Position numbers and translations under genes: made by a program. From a virus: a stretch of 28,720 nt of DNA. This document shows positions 13,267 through 20,875 of this stretch, in pieces. The stretch is taken from positions 1-28,720 of IMG/VR virus record IMGVR_UViG_3300008448_000457; one strand, written 5' to 3'. The notes under the pieces were generated by a model. That model was not told the origin of the DNA. It did not search any database and saw only the letters and a program-made list of their open reading frames with translations. Within the stretch, counting starts at the first letter, position 1; every line of letters begins with the position of its first letter.

Positions 13267-14001
13267 TCACTCCGCTGCCATGGCTGGCTGCACCATCATC
13301 GGGTACAGAACGTCGTTGCCGAAGTCGCCCATATACTCTTGGACGCCCATGTGGCCGAGCTTGATGGTCGGGTCCACCCACACCTCGTAGCCGTGTTCAC
13401 GAGCTCGGTCGCAGAACAGGAAGTCCTCGCCCATGTAGCCTTCCGCCGTGACCTTAAAATCAAAGACGGCTGACAGCGTAGCGTCAGTACGTGGGTCGTA
13501 GTAGTTCCACTCGGGGTGGGCGGATACCAGCGTCTCAAACACGTCACGGCGCACCAGCATGAAGGCAGTGGCCACGCGCTTGGCGCGGACGAGACCCATG
13601 GCATCCATGGTCAGGGCGTTATTCTCGTCGTGGTCCAGAGCCATGATGTAGGTGGCCTTGGTCTCGCGGACGCGCGGCACGCCAGCCACGATGCCCTTCT
13701 TGGGGTCTGACCCCCAAGCCATAAGGCGGTAGATGTCCTCGGGCACGAAGTTGATGTCGGAGTCGATGAACAGCAGGTCGGTGCAGTCGGTCTCAAGGAA
13801 GTCCTTCACCAGCAGATTGCGCGCGCGCGACACCACGGAGCATCCGCAGATGCTGCCAATCTGGATGTTGATGCCGTGTTGCGGGGCGGACTGCGCGAAG
13901 CGGGCCAGCGAGATAGCCAGCTTCAGGGAGACTTTGAAGTCGTAGGCGGGCAGCGCAATAAAGATGCTGCGACCAGCAAGGTTGTACGTGTTCTCGGCCA
14001 T
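13267..14001 (-). CDS. GT-A type glycosyltransferase (244 aa)
   Basis: A 244-residue protein with the layout of a metal-dependent GT-A fold enzyme. An N-terminal strand (SIFIALPAYD) is followed by helices, the segment SICGCSVVSRARNLLVKDFL, and then LLFIDSDINF with a D80-S-D82 motif at the expected place for binding divalent metal and the nucleotide-sugar. Later come GIVAGVPRVRETKATYIMAL, AFMLVRRDVFETLV and GEDFLFCDRAREHGYEVWVD, a typical acceptor-side region with Glu-Asp, and IKLGHMG with a candidate third metal ligand His. It would transfer a sugar to a protein, DNA or cell-surface acceptor. AGGA lies about 7 nt before the ATG. It is embedded between a large structural gene and the small basic proteins, so a virion protein or host surface glycan is a possible substrate (inference). 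Confidence 0.82.
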   Translation of the reverse strand: MAENTYNLAGRSIFIALPAYDFKVSLKLAISLARFAQSAPQHGINIQIGSICGCSVVSRARNLLVKDFLETDCTDLLFIDSDINFVPEDIYRLMAWGSDPKKGIVAGVPRVRETKATYIMALDHDENNALTMDAMGLVRAKRVATAFMLVRRDVFETLVSAHPEWNYYDPRTDATLSAVFDFKVTAEGYMGEDFLFCDRAREHGYEVWVDPTIKLGHMGVQEYMGDFGNDVLYPMMVQPAMAAE

Positions 14002-14008
14002 GTTTTTC

Positions 14009-16006
14009 CTACACTAATGCGCCGACGCGGAACCTGTAGCGCTGGTTGCCAACATAAGTGCCCTCATACACCTGTTTCGTGCCGGAAACCCAGTTGACAT
14101 ACATCTTGCGGTTTCCCTCTGTGCGGTCCTGTGCAAACATCTGCGAGGTCGCGCACAGGGAATAGTCGCCCGGCGGGTCAAACGGGTAGTTACCGAGCAG
14201 CAGCATCTCAAGGATGATGTCGGTGTCGATCACCCCGTGACGAACCTGCATGCGCTCTTGGCCGGGCCACGTAGAACCCGGAAGCGCCGCTGGCTGCTGC
14301 ACGCCATCCTCGTACCCAATGACAATCTCGGTCTGCGTCGGCACCTTCATGCGGTTGATCGTAGTCGTCGGGAGCATAGCGGAATAACTGTCCGCGACCC
14401 CGATCTGCGCGCCCACTGTGCCGCTCATAACAGCCCGGGTTACGCCCGCAGTTTGTAGGTTCTCGCCGGTTTGGAACGTACCAACCACATCCTTGACATA
14501 CCACTGACCTGCCGCGTTCGACCCTGCGTAGCTGCCTGTGGTGGGGGAGGGGGCCACGACGAGAACAGCCGTAGCACCGGACGTCGCGCCAGTGATTGTA
14601 GTGCCTTCTGCCACATTAAGGTTGCCCGAAGTGTAGGCCATCGTCCGCCCGACCTTGTGGGTGTGCAACACAGTGACGCCGTCTGCATCCAGCGTCTGCA
14701 CTATAGTAACCTGCCCGATGCGAGTGGGCGTTAGGACGGGCGGACGGTACACATCGTACACCGTCGTCCACACCAGCGAAGAGCCGCGCAAACGAGTTCC
14801 AACAGTGGAAGCCTTTTGGTCCGCCCCGCCGTCCATGGTTAGGGACGAAGACACCATCTGCATCAGGCCGTGGCCAAGCCCGTACAGTTCATAAGTAGAG
14901 GTGGCATCGGCAAAAAGGCCTACCTTGATAGCAAACTCGGCGGTTGAAGGCTGGTCACCAACAAACGCGCCGCCCCCGCCTTCGTCAGAGTAGAGCCAGC
15001 TATAGAGGTAGTCCTTGCCGCTGATACTGGCTTTGTGGGAGTTCACAGCGGGAGCGTAGGCGTTCTGAAGCGACCCTTGCGACATCGCACGGCCCATGTC
15101 GTACATGACACAGTAATGGGTGTCTTGGTTCATCCGCTTGCCGGTGACCAGCGAGGTGTCGTCATACTGGACGGCCATAAGCTCGACCAGCCACGTCCTG
15201 TCCGTCAGTTTTTGCGCAAACACAGGCTCGTCTACAGTAGGCCCTTGCAGGGCTAGTGCTGCGTCTTGCTCGGTTGCCGTCGTCAAAGCCGTAGACGGGT
15301 ATTCGACGATGTTGAGGCGACCAGAAGCGTTACGTACGACCTCTACCCACTGCTTGTTTGCCCACAGGCCTGCGGCTGACAGTGCGGTAGTGTCGGTCTT
15401 ATCGTAAATAGCGGTAGCCGCCAGCACATCTGCCGTGTTGCCGAAGTTGCGGATAGCCAGCGAAGCCGAACCAAAAGGCTTGTCCCCCTGCGCTTGGAAC
15501 GCAAACCGCACGTTGGTTAGGTTGGACGGAAGTTTAGTGTCTGGAAACGCTAGTTTAGCGACTACAGTCGCCCCCGTGCCCGATACCCACTCAAGCTGGA
15601 CGTACGTGCCCTGTGCTGGGAAGGCGGGGTAAACAAGGACATACTTACCACGCGCAACGGACGGCTGGATTGCAAACGGGGAGTTTAGTTGGATAGCCCC
15701 GGCGGGCAGACTATTGCCGTTGGGCATAACGATTTCGGTGGCGGCACCGGAAAACACCCCCGCGATGGTTGCGGTCACAATGGTTCCGCTCTGGCCTTCG
15801 GCGTTGGTCGCGCCTGCCAAACCCGTGAAAATCTGGCCTACACCCGCTGACGCGACAGAGTAACCCGTCTGCGGGGTCATCGGGTAAGACCGGGCCGTGG
15901 GGGCCGACACCGTGCAAAATACGAGCGGTGCGGGGGCCGGTATCCCCAATGCGGCCTGCACGGCGGCTAGTTCTGCGGGGATAGAGCCGTTTATCTCGTA
16001 GGACAT
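14009..16006 (-). CDS. Large structural protein, probably tail or head fibre (665 aa)
   Basis: A frame opens at GTG 16027, but ATG 16006 (8 nt after the upstream stop) begins MSYEINGSIPAELAAVQAAL and is preferred; neither has a strong ribosome-binding site. The protein is beta-rich, with many Thr/Ser/Val/Gly, regular aromatic residues and no membrane segment. Landmarks: IVMPNGNSLPAGAIQLNSPF, YVQLEWVSGTGATVVAKLAF, LYSWLYSDEGGGGAFVGDQP, TTVYDVYRPPVLTPTRIGQV, and a C-terminus YVGNQRYRFRVGALV. I do not recognise a family. The position next to the Gly-rich adhesin-like protein and a glycosyltransferase suggests a surface-exposed virion protein. Confidence 0.75.
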   Translation of the reverse strand: MSYEINGSIPAELAAVQAALGIPAPAPLVFCTVSAPTARSYPMTPQTGYSVASAGVGQIFTGLAGATNAEGQSGTIVTATIAGVFSGAATEIVMPNGNSLPAGAIQLNSPFAIQPSVARGKYVLVYPAFPAQGTYVQLEWVSGTGATVVAKLAFPDTKLPSNLTNVRFAFQAQGDKPFGSASLAIRNFGNTADVLAATAIYDKTDTTALSAAGLWANKQWVEVVRNASGRLNIVEYPSTALTTATEQDAALALQGPTVDEPVFAQKLTDRTWLVELMAVQYDDTSLVTGKRMNQDTHYCVMYDMGRAMSQGSLQNAYAPAVNSHKASISGKDYLYSWLYSDEGGGGAFVGDQPSTAEFAIKVGLFADATSTYELYGLGHGLMQMVSSSLTMDGGADQKASTVGTRLRGSSLVWTTVYDVYRPPVLTPTRIGQVTIVQTLDADGVTVLHTHKVGRTMAYTSGNLNVAEGTTITGATSGATAVLVVAPSPTTGSYAGSNAAGQWYVKDVVGTFQTGENLQTAGVTRAVMSGTVGAQIGVADSYSAMLPTTTINRMKVPTQTEIVIGYEDGVQQPAALPGSTWPGQERMQVRHGVIDTDIILEMLLLGNYPFDPPGDYSLCATSQMFAQDRTEGNRKMYVNWVSGTKQVYEGTYVGNQRYRFRVGALV

Positions 16007-16014
16007 GGCGGTGT

Positions 16015-16800
16015 TTAGCCAACCCACTCAATGAGGACACACCCGGATAGGCCAGCACCGCCTGCTGCGTTTTGACCCCCTCCTCCGCCGCCAGCACCGT
16101 ATTGGCCAGCTGCAACTGCTGCACCAGCAACTGTCGCGGTGCCGCCAACGCCGCCAGTGCCCATGATAGAACAACCGCCACCGCCACCACCAGCATTAGC
16201 CGCGCCACCAGCAACGCCGGACGGGTTGAGGAAGGAACGGGCTGAACCCCCGGCAAACGCGCCAATGGACCCGCCACCGCCACCACCTGTGCCAGTAAGG
16301 TGAAACCCTACAGCGCCCGGAACACCACCTGCAGCACCTGCTGCGGAACCCACACCGCCAGCCCCGCCGAGGCCAAGAGAGGTCATCGAGAACCCAGTTG
16401 CGCCGGAACCCCCGCCAGCGCCGCCATTAGCCACTAGACCAGCCCCGCCGCCCACACCGGGGAAAGCTACCGGCACTTGGACAAGAGCGCCTGTGATGCT
16501 GGAAGCTGTGGCGGAACCAGCGCCGGGGGCACCAATAGCCCCGCCCGCCGACCCTGCGCCAACAGTGATGGTCAGAGTAGAACCGGGCGTAACAGAAACC
16601 GGGAAACGATATACCGCTGCCCCCGCACCGCCTCCGCCGCCTCCGCCACCCGTAGCATGGCCGCCTCCGCCGCCCGCACCGCCGCCGACCAACGTCGCAA
16701 TAACCTGCGAGACCCCGGCGGGGACAACAAACGAACCGGAAGCCGTGAACAGTTGCGACTTGGCTTTGGCGGAGGTGGCGGAAGAAACAGGGAAGCTCAT
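16015..16800 (-). CDS. Glycine-rich adhesin-like virion protein (261 aa)
   Basis: The N-terminal part reads SQLFTASGSFVVPAGVSQVI, then ATLVGGGAGGGGGHATGGGG and further Gly runs. The pattern (FTxSGxFxVPAGVxxVxVxxxGGGGGGG) is that of the glycine-rich domain found in phage tail fibre tips and other virion proteins, where polyglycine strands pack into a sandwich. About 40% of residues are Gly, with single hydrophobic residues between runs. It ends LSGCVLIEWVG, the usual closing strand. GAGGG lies 6 nt before the ATG, which is 1 nt after the stop of the 140-aa gene. Receptor binding or head decoration is inferred. Confidence 0.8.
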   Translation of the reverse strand: MSFPVSSATSAKAKSQLFTASGSFVVPAGVSQVIATLVGGGAGGGGGHATGGGGGGGGAGAAVYRFPVSVTPGSTLTITVGAGSAGGAIGAPGAGSATASSITGALVQVPVAFPGVGGGAGLVANGGAGGGSGATGFSMTSLGLGGAGGVGSAAGAAGGVPGAVGFHLTGTGGGGGGSIGAFAGGSARSFLNPSGVAGGAANAGGGGGGCSIMGTGGVGGTATVAGAAVAAGQYGAGGGGGGQNAAGGAGLSGCVLIEWVG

Positions 16801-16801
16801 G

Positions 16802-17224
16802 TTAAGCCCTCATGACCCGAACAGTGTCTGACGCGGTGCCAATGATGTACAAGACGTTGGCATTCGTCACGGCAGCGGAGAAGCTCTGCCCCGGCTCAAG
16901 CGGGTAGCCGTTAGCGGTAGTGACGTCAGACCCACCGACGTAGGTGGTGCCGACGTTGTTTGCTGAGGCGACCAAAATAACCCCGGTTACGGTTGCCTGC
17001 GAAGCCAGCGCCGCAGCGCTGGCCGTTACAGTTTGTGCAACACTGGAGACCGACGAAGCCAACGCACCGCCAGCGGAGTACGGCGCGCCGTCCGGGGTGA
17101 CCAATGCCACAAGCTGCGCATACGCATTGGTGCCGTCGCTGGAAACCTGCGACTTGCCGGTGGAGGTTACGGAAATACCGGCGGTCTGGATGTCGCCGTA
17201 GATGCGTTGGACAGCAATGGGCAT
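16802..17224 (-). CDS. Small virion protein of unknown function (140 aa)
   Basis: A Thr/Ser/Ala-rich, beta-type 140-residue protein. The N-terminus (PIAVQRIYGDIQTAGISVTS) is followed by an Ala/Ser-rich helix region (ASSVSSVAQTVTASAAALAS) and a compact C-terminal module with NNVGTTYVGGSDVTTANGYP, then LEPGQSFSAAVTNANVLYII. The C-terminal module (VGTxYVGGxxVTxxxGxPLxPGxSFSxxxxNxxxLYxIG) looks like a small domain I associate with phage head or tail decoration proteins. GGGGA is about 8 nt before the ATG. It sits 15 nt after the 157-aa structural gene. Function not established. Confidence 0.75.
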   Translation of the reverse strand: MPIAVQRIYGDIQTAGISVTSTGKSQVSSDGTNAYAQLVALVTPDGAPYSAGGALASSVSSVAQTVTASAAALASQATVTGVILVASANNVGTTYVGGSDVTTANGYPLEPGQSFSAAVTNANVLYIIGTASDTVRVMRA

Positions 17225-17239
17225 TGGTCTAGTCCCCTG

Positions 17240-17713
17240 TTATGCGGAGGCCGGGAACTGAGCGCCGTTGTCTGCACGCTGCACATACTCGAGGGTGAGG
17301 ATGAAGCGGCCAGCGCCAAGGGTGCCCGTGCCAACCACGTCGCGGATGTAGACGACGGTGTCAGCAGTGGTGGATGTTTGCCAAGCCAGCTGAGTAGCGG
17401 CTGTAGCCGTGCCACGGAAGCGACCGCCAGCGGTGGTAGCGACAGCCGCCATAAGCTGTGCGCCGCCCGAAGCGGTGCCGACCGAGATAGTCGTGGTGCC
17501 GACAGTAGCCGCAACGACCTGATCGACGATGATGTCGATGATCTGCGAACCAGCAGGGATGATGAAGGCTGCGACGTCGTAGTTGCCGGTGGTGGTGCCC
17601 GTCAGGTCACCCGAGTCATACGACTGCACGAGGGTGGCGAGGCCAGTGTTCCGGCCAGCGCCTTCTTTGACAGTGCCAGCGCGAAGCGGTCCGGCGAAAG
17701 TGGTGAAAGCCAT
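17240..17713 (-). CDS. Small structural protein (157 aa)
   Basis: A 157-residue Thr/Ala/Gly-rich protein opening MAFTTFAGPLRAGTVKEGAG, then VAAFIIPAGSQIIDIIVDQV and a C-terminal TLGAGRFILTLEYVQRADNG. The start MAFTTFxGPLRxGTVKxGxGRNTG is one I recall from the head module of uncultured phages. GAGGA lies about 7 nt before the ATG, which follows a 122-bp gap, the largest inside the late operon apart from the region at its 5' end. Head decoration is the best guess given the position after the capsid and lysis genes, but this is not shown. Confidence 0.75.
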   Translation of the reverse strand: MAFTTFAGPLRAGTVKEGAGRNTGLATLVQSYDSGDLTGTTTGNYDVAAFIIPAGSQIIDIIVDQVVAATVGTTTISVGTASGGAQLMAAVATTAGGRFRGTATAATQLAWQTSTTADTVVYIRDVVGTGTLGAGRFILTLEYVQRADNGAQFPASA

Positions 17714-17835
17714 TTTGGTTCCTCACATACAAGATAGGTACACTGGTCGGTATGTCGTCTAGCCGGGGCTAGTCCAGCGCACCGGTTTACCCGGAACGAA
17801 GACAGTATACAGAAACCATACGCCAGAGGAAGGGG
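17714..17835 (-). other. 122-bp gap between endolysin and structural genes
   Basis: The gap contains an exact 6-bp inverted repeat at about 17759-17772 (CTAGCC-GG-GGCTAG), not followed by a T run, and on the minus strand a TATACT hexamer at 17809-17804 without a recognisable -35 element. It may hold a weak promoter or RNA structure for the downstream tail module. No gene is seen. Confidence 0.35.
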
Positions 17836-18330
17836 TTAAGCTTCGCCCTTGGTTACCGGCGCGCCCTTGGCATCGAGCAGGATTACTTGCGGTTTGGGGA
17901 GCGGAAACCCGTTGGGCCAGCGCATCTCCGACAGGCGCGCTTTGGGGATACGCGTGATGGAAACCGCGTCACCTTGGTTGCCGCCGAGGACATGCAGGTG
18001 GGTAGCGTCCTCGCCAACGTAGAAACCTACGTGGCCCCCGCCCTCTCGGGTGAAGGTCAAGATGCAGCCGTAGCGCGGGTTAAGGAGCTTGCGCCCCCAC
18101 TTACTCCATTCAGAAGCGCGGACAGCGATGGGAGGCGGCACAAAGCCACAATGCTCCATGACATACGCTGTATACAGGCCGCACCAAGGAACAGAGTCGG
18201 CGGCGTAGGTGATGCCAAGGATTTTGGCACCGAGCTTTTTAGCCCAGCCCATGATGGTCAGGCTGTTGCCTTTGCCGGGCACTTCCTTAACGCCAACCAG
18301 CGTCTTGGCGAAGTCCATCCAGAAAATCAT
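17836..18330 (-). CDS. Endolysin, TIGR02594-type cysteine peptidase
   Basis: A 164-residue protein of the NlpC/P60-CHAP-like type known as TIGR02594. Landmarks are an N-terminal FAKTLVGVKEVPGKGNS, the catalytic Cys in DSVPWCGLYTAYVM (C50), His in GGGHVGFYVGED (H100) and Asn in VLGGNQGDAVSI (N118), followed by MRWPNGFPLP. These enzymes cut the peptide part of peptidoglycan. There is no signal peptide, so it needs the holin upstream. AAGGGGG is 5-6 nt before the ATG, which overlaps the holin stop by 4 nt. The order membrane protein, holin, endolysin is a lysis cassette located directly after the capsid gene; the matching spanins are about 10 kb further down. Confidence 0.85.
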   Translation of the reverse strand: MIFWMDFAKTLVGVKEVPGKGNSLTIMGWAKKLGAKILGITYAADSVPWCGLYTAYVMEHCGFVPPPIAVRASEWSKWGRKLLNPRYGCILTFTREGGGHVGFYVGEDATHLHVLGGNQGDAVSITRIPKARLSEMRWPNGFPLPKPQVILLDAKGAPVTKGEA

Positions 18331-18563
18331 GCGACCCCCTTAAGTTTCTCCCAGCTTTTCAGGCCGAGAACAGCGGCGGAGAAAGTCAACCACACTGCAA
18401 GGTAGCCTTCGTTCATGGGCTTGCCAATAGCGTGGCCAATGAACCCCGCATAGGCCGTGCCAGCGACCACAACCCACCCAGCGGTCGGACGCCATAGGCG
18501 GTCAAACGACTGCCAAGCCCAGTGTTTGCGGATAGGGTGGTCTGGCAGGGGGATGTCGGTCAC
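18327..18563 (-). CDS. Holin
   Basis: A 78-residue protein with a charged N-terminus (TDIPLPDHPIRKHWAWQSFD) and two hydrophobic segments, about residues 29-46 (GWVVVAGTAYAGFIGHAI) and 54-68 (YLAVWLTFSAAVLGLKSW), with a Lys-ending C-terminus. The segment RPTAGWVVVAGTAYAGFIGH is reminiscent of small phage holins such as the GTA/3TM holin group, although only two membrane segments are evident here. Holins form lesions in the inner membrane that release endolysin. The start overlaps the upstream small membrane protein by 4 nt (ATGA) and the stop overlaps the endolysin start in the same way. Position makes the role strong. Confidence 0.8.
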   Translation of the reverse strand: MTDIPLPDHPIRKHWAWQSFDRLWRPTAGWVVVAGTAYAGFIGHAIGKPMNEGYLAVWLTFSAAVLGLKSWEKLKGVA

Positions 18564-18793
18564 TGTTCCTCGCGTTTTTCGATGCGGTCCAGCTGCTTCA
18601 GCATGGCTTCTGTACGCTCATCCAAGCGTGCCAGTGTCCCGTCCGCCAGCGGACTGACAACACGTTCTAGGTTAGCCACGCGCTGGTTGATGCCGCCGCC
18701 CCAAAACACAAGAACAGCAATCTGCAGGGCTAGGGTCACAATAACCCCGATCATAGTCCAGTTAAGGTTGCGAGCGTCGGTGTGCAGGGTCAT
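18560..18793 (-). CDS. Small membrane protein with coiled coil, lysis-associated
   Basis: A 77-residue protein with one membrane segment (about residues 12-33, MIGVIVTLALQIAVLVFWGG) and a cytoplasmic- or periplasm-facing coiled coil (NQRVANLERVVSPL, LARLDERTEAMLKQLDRIEK). This layout occurs in phage lysis modules as a second holin, antiholin or regulator. It is not a spanin, since a complete Rz/Rz1 pair exists at 7695-8217. It begins 30 nt after the capsid terminator and its stop overlaps the holin start by 4 nt. Which membrane-lysis role it has cannot be told from the sequence. Confidence 0.75.
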   Translation of the reverse strand: MTLHTDARNLNWTMIGVIVTLALQIAVLVFWGGGINQRVANLERVVSPLADGTLARLDERTEAMLKQLDRIEKREEQ

Positions 18794-18823
18794 TGGCGTA
18801 CCGTTATGTAAAAGTTTTGTTAA

Positions 18824-18853
18824 GAAACCCCCGCCGTTACCAGCGGGGGTTTC
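18824..18853 (-). terminator. Rho-independent terminator after the capsid gene
   Basis: An 11-bp perfect stem, GAAACCCCCGC pairing with GCGGGGGTTTC, with an 8-nt loop, starts 9 nt after the capsid stop codon. On the minus strand the stem's U-rich end TTTCTTAAC follows. Its position suggests it reduces transcription from highly expressed capsid genes into the lysis genes. The stem is symmetric, so some activity in the other direction is possible. Confidence 0.85.
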
Positions 18854-18862
18854 TCAAGGGTG

Positions 18863-19771
18863 TTAGGCCCCAGCCGAGCCGTACATGCCCAGCGGGTCCG
18901 ACCAGCCGAAGCTGTAACGCTCGCGGCTCTTGTACCGGACGTTGCCGGTGTCGAAGTCGCCGTCCATCGAGTTGGCCATCGGAGCACGAACGAAGTGCTT
19001 CAGGCCGTTCGGCACGTCGGTAGTCAGGAACCACGCATCGACGTCGGTCAGGAAGTGGTTGACCGCATAGCCGCCCGGGATGGAGCCGTTCGACTTCAGC
19101 GCGTTGATGTCGTTGTCGGCGGTGCCGACACGCAGTTCGGTCTCAAGGAGACGAGTAGCGACGAACATCAGGGCCGGGGGGATGATGAGCTTCTTCGGCT
19201 TGGCAGCGATCAGCAGCCCGCGTTCATCCGACCAGCCAGCGATCTGAATAACGGCGGCTTCCAGAGAAGTCTCGTTAAGGTCAGCCGCAGTCGACGGGAT
19301 GTTCGAGTTGACGCCGCCCGAAACCAGCGGGTGCGAAGCGCTGAACAGGGCCACGCCGTCACCACCGAGGTAGTTGGCAGAGAAGCCGTTGTTCAGGACC
19401 GACGCAGCCTTGGTCTGCTTGGTGTACGCCATGGCCCGAGCCAGAGCCTTGGTGTAGCGCGAAGACAGCGAAGCGTAGAGGTTGTCCTCCACGGCTTCCT
19501 CGGTCAGCGAGAAACCCAGTGCGATGGTCTCGTGGTTGTAGCGGGCGGTGAAGGCTTCCTGCGCGTTGTCATACGCGATGGCAGAACCTTCGTTCTTGAC
19601 CGGAGCAGCCGAGAAGCCCGACAGCTTGGTCTCTTCCTCGAAGGAACGCTCGGACGACTCCGTCTCGAAGATTTCCTTATGCTCTTCGCCGTACCGCTTG
19701 TACTCCAGACCGAACAGAGCGTTCAGTCCCGGAAGCAGTTCTTTGAGGAGTTGTGCGCGTGAAATAGCCAT
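18863..19771 (-). CDS. Major capsid protein (HK97-like)
   Basis: A 302-residue protein. The N-terminal helix (SRAQLLKELLPGLNALFGLE) is followed by a Glu-rich stretch (FETESSERSFEEETKLSGFS), then SLTEEAVEDNLYASLSSRYT, a spine-helix-like region (KALARAMAYTKQTKAASVLN), FSASHPLVSGGVNSNIPS, and the C-terminal IIPPALMFVATRLLETELRV and GFSWSDPL-like ending RERYSFGWSDPLGMYGSAGA. This is the pattern of HK97-fold capsid subunits in podovirus-like phages. The start has a consensus AAGGAGG about 10 nt upstream, one of the best in the window. It is preceded by scaffold, a 157-aa protein and a candidate decoration protein, and followed by a strong terminator, as expected for the most abundant late product. 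Confidence 0.88.
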   Translation of the reverse strand: MAISRAQLLKELLPGLNALFGLEYKRYGEEHKEIFETESSERSFEEETKLSGFSAAPVKNEGSAIAYDNAQEAFTARYNHETIALGFSLTEEAVEDNLYASLSSRYTKALARAMAYTKQTKAASVLNNGFSANYLGGDGVALFSASHPLVSGGVNSNIPSTAADLNETSLEAAVIQIAGWSDERGLLIAAKPKKLIIPPALMFVATRLLETELRVGTADNDINALKSNGSIPGGYAVNHFLTDVDAWFLTTDVPNGLKHFVRAPMANSMDGDFDTGNVRYKSRERYSFGWSDPLGMYGSAGA

Positions 19772-19785
19772 TGGTCACGTCCTCC

Positions 19786-20388
19786 TTAGACGCCGGTCGG
19801 GTTGTAATACTGGTGCATACCAGCGTTCCACTTGACGATGACCTCGGTGTACGAGGCCGGGTTAACGGCCAGCGCAGTCTCGGGGACGATGTCGATGATA
19901 CGAACCGGCAGGGTGCTGGCCGTAGCGGTAGTGGAGCTGATCGAAACCCGCGAGTTACCGGTAGCGGTGTTACCCGCAGACTGGATAAGCGCGGAGTTGT
20001 TGCCAACAGCCGTGCGGGCGACGTTGCCGATGGTGCTGGTCCCGGCAGCCGTGACGGCAACCTTGAACAGCGTGTCCGGGTCATCGCAGACGTAAGCCAC
20101 GATGTCGGCGATGGCGAGAGCGCCGGGGTAGAACTGACGGAACGTCTTGCCGAAGGTCGGGTCCGTGTAGGAGCAACCGAGGAAGACACCGACCGGCGTG
20201 GCGGTGGCAGTGCCAACGTCCTTGCTGAGGGTGCCGTCAGAGTTCAGGTTCACGACGTCACCGTTGAAGATGGCCGTAGTCGAACCGGAAGCGATGGGGA
20301 TGAGTCGGGTAGAACCCGCGAAGACTTGGCCACCGATCAGGTTGATCGGGACAAGGCCGTACGGGGCGTCAACAGACGGATATGCCAT
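19786..20388 (-). CDS. Candidate capsid decoration/head protein (200 aa)
   Basis: A 200-residue, Thr/Ala/Val-rich beta protein opening MAYPSVDAPYGLVPINLIGG, then QVFAGSTRLIPIASGSTTAI. The middle carries VNLNSDGTLSKDVGTATATP and GVFLGCSYTDPTFGKTFRQF. The C-terminus is VNPASYTEVIVKWNAGMHQY. The opening (MAYPxVDAPYGLxPxNLIGGQVFAGSTR) is one I recall immediately before the major capsid gene in many aquatic phages. Position between scaffold and capsid, no membrane segment and a beta-rich make-up suggest a capsid surface or vertex protein. AGGAG is 8 nt before the ATG. Function is inferred from position. Confidence 0.78.
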   Translation of the reverse strand: MAYPSVDAPYGLVPINLIGGQVFAGSTRLIPIASGSTTAIFNGDVVNLNSDGTLSKDVGTATATPVGVFLGCSYTDPTFGKTFRQFYPGALAIADIVAYVCDDPDTLFKVAVTAAGTSTIGNVARTAVGNNSALIQSAGNTATGNSRVSISSTTATASTLPVRIIDIVPETALAVNPASYTEVIVKWNAGMHQYYNPTGV

Positions 20389-20401
20389 TTAAGGCTCCTG
20401 T

Positions 20402-20875
20402 TTATTTGCCTTTGCCAAAAGAGGCCGAAGACTTCCGTTCAGAGAACAGAGGCATCCTCGGGTCGTTCTCACGCATGAAGTTGTTGTCGACCGACTCCAT
20501 CTGGGCGCGGGTTTTGTCGCCGTAGTAGGCGGCGCGCTGATCGACGAACTCGACGGGCATCTTGCAGAGCAGGAGGCCAGCAACTTCCACGTTGTCTTTG
20601 AACCGACTGCTGGGGTCGACCATCATCTTGAACTGCGGTTGTTCTTCGATGCGGACCGGCTCCCACCCTTCACGCATCTTTGCAGACATGTTCTGGGCGT
20701 CATTGGTTCCCAGCAGAGATGCGCGCACCCAACGGTAGGCGTATCCCGGCTGTTTGTCGGGCTCGGGCAGCGTTTGCGCCGGTTGCCACGACTTCGGGCG
20801 TTCAGTGGTTGCACGCGTCTCAACTTCACGCGGTGCACGGTTTTGTGGGACGGCGGCGTCCAGAATGTCAGTCAT
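20402..20875 (-). CDS. Conserved head-module protein of unknown function (157 aa)
   Basis: A 157-residue polar protein. The N-terminus is Pro/Arg-rich and looks disordered (PQNRAPREVETRATTERPKS), then come PGYAYRWVRASLLGTNDAQN, KMREGWEPVRIEEQP, EVAGLLLCKMPVEFVDQRAA and a basic Ser-rich tail. The segment GYAYRWVRxSLxGxxDAxNxxxxxREGWEPV is recognisable from head modules of marine and freshwater podoviruses, always between scaffold and capsid, without assigned function. The start overlaps the scaffold stop by 8 nt. A capsid assembly factor is possible; nothing in the sequence shows a catalytic activity. Confidence 0.75.
   Translation of the reverse strand: MTDILDAAVPQNRAPREVETRATTERPKSWQPAQTLPEPDKQPGYAYRWVRASLLGTNDAQNMSAKMREGWEPVRIEEQPQFKMMVDPSSRFKDNVEVAGLLLCKMPVEFVDQRAAYYGDKTRAQMESVDNNFMRENDPRMPLFSERKSSASFGKGK

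Noticed and set aside
18860-19762. Plus-strand open frame of 300 codons
   Set aside because: It lies exactly antisense to the major capsid gene and exists because GC-rich codons lack stops on the opposite strand. The capsid frame has a consensus ribosome-binding site and a recognisable family.
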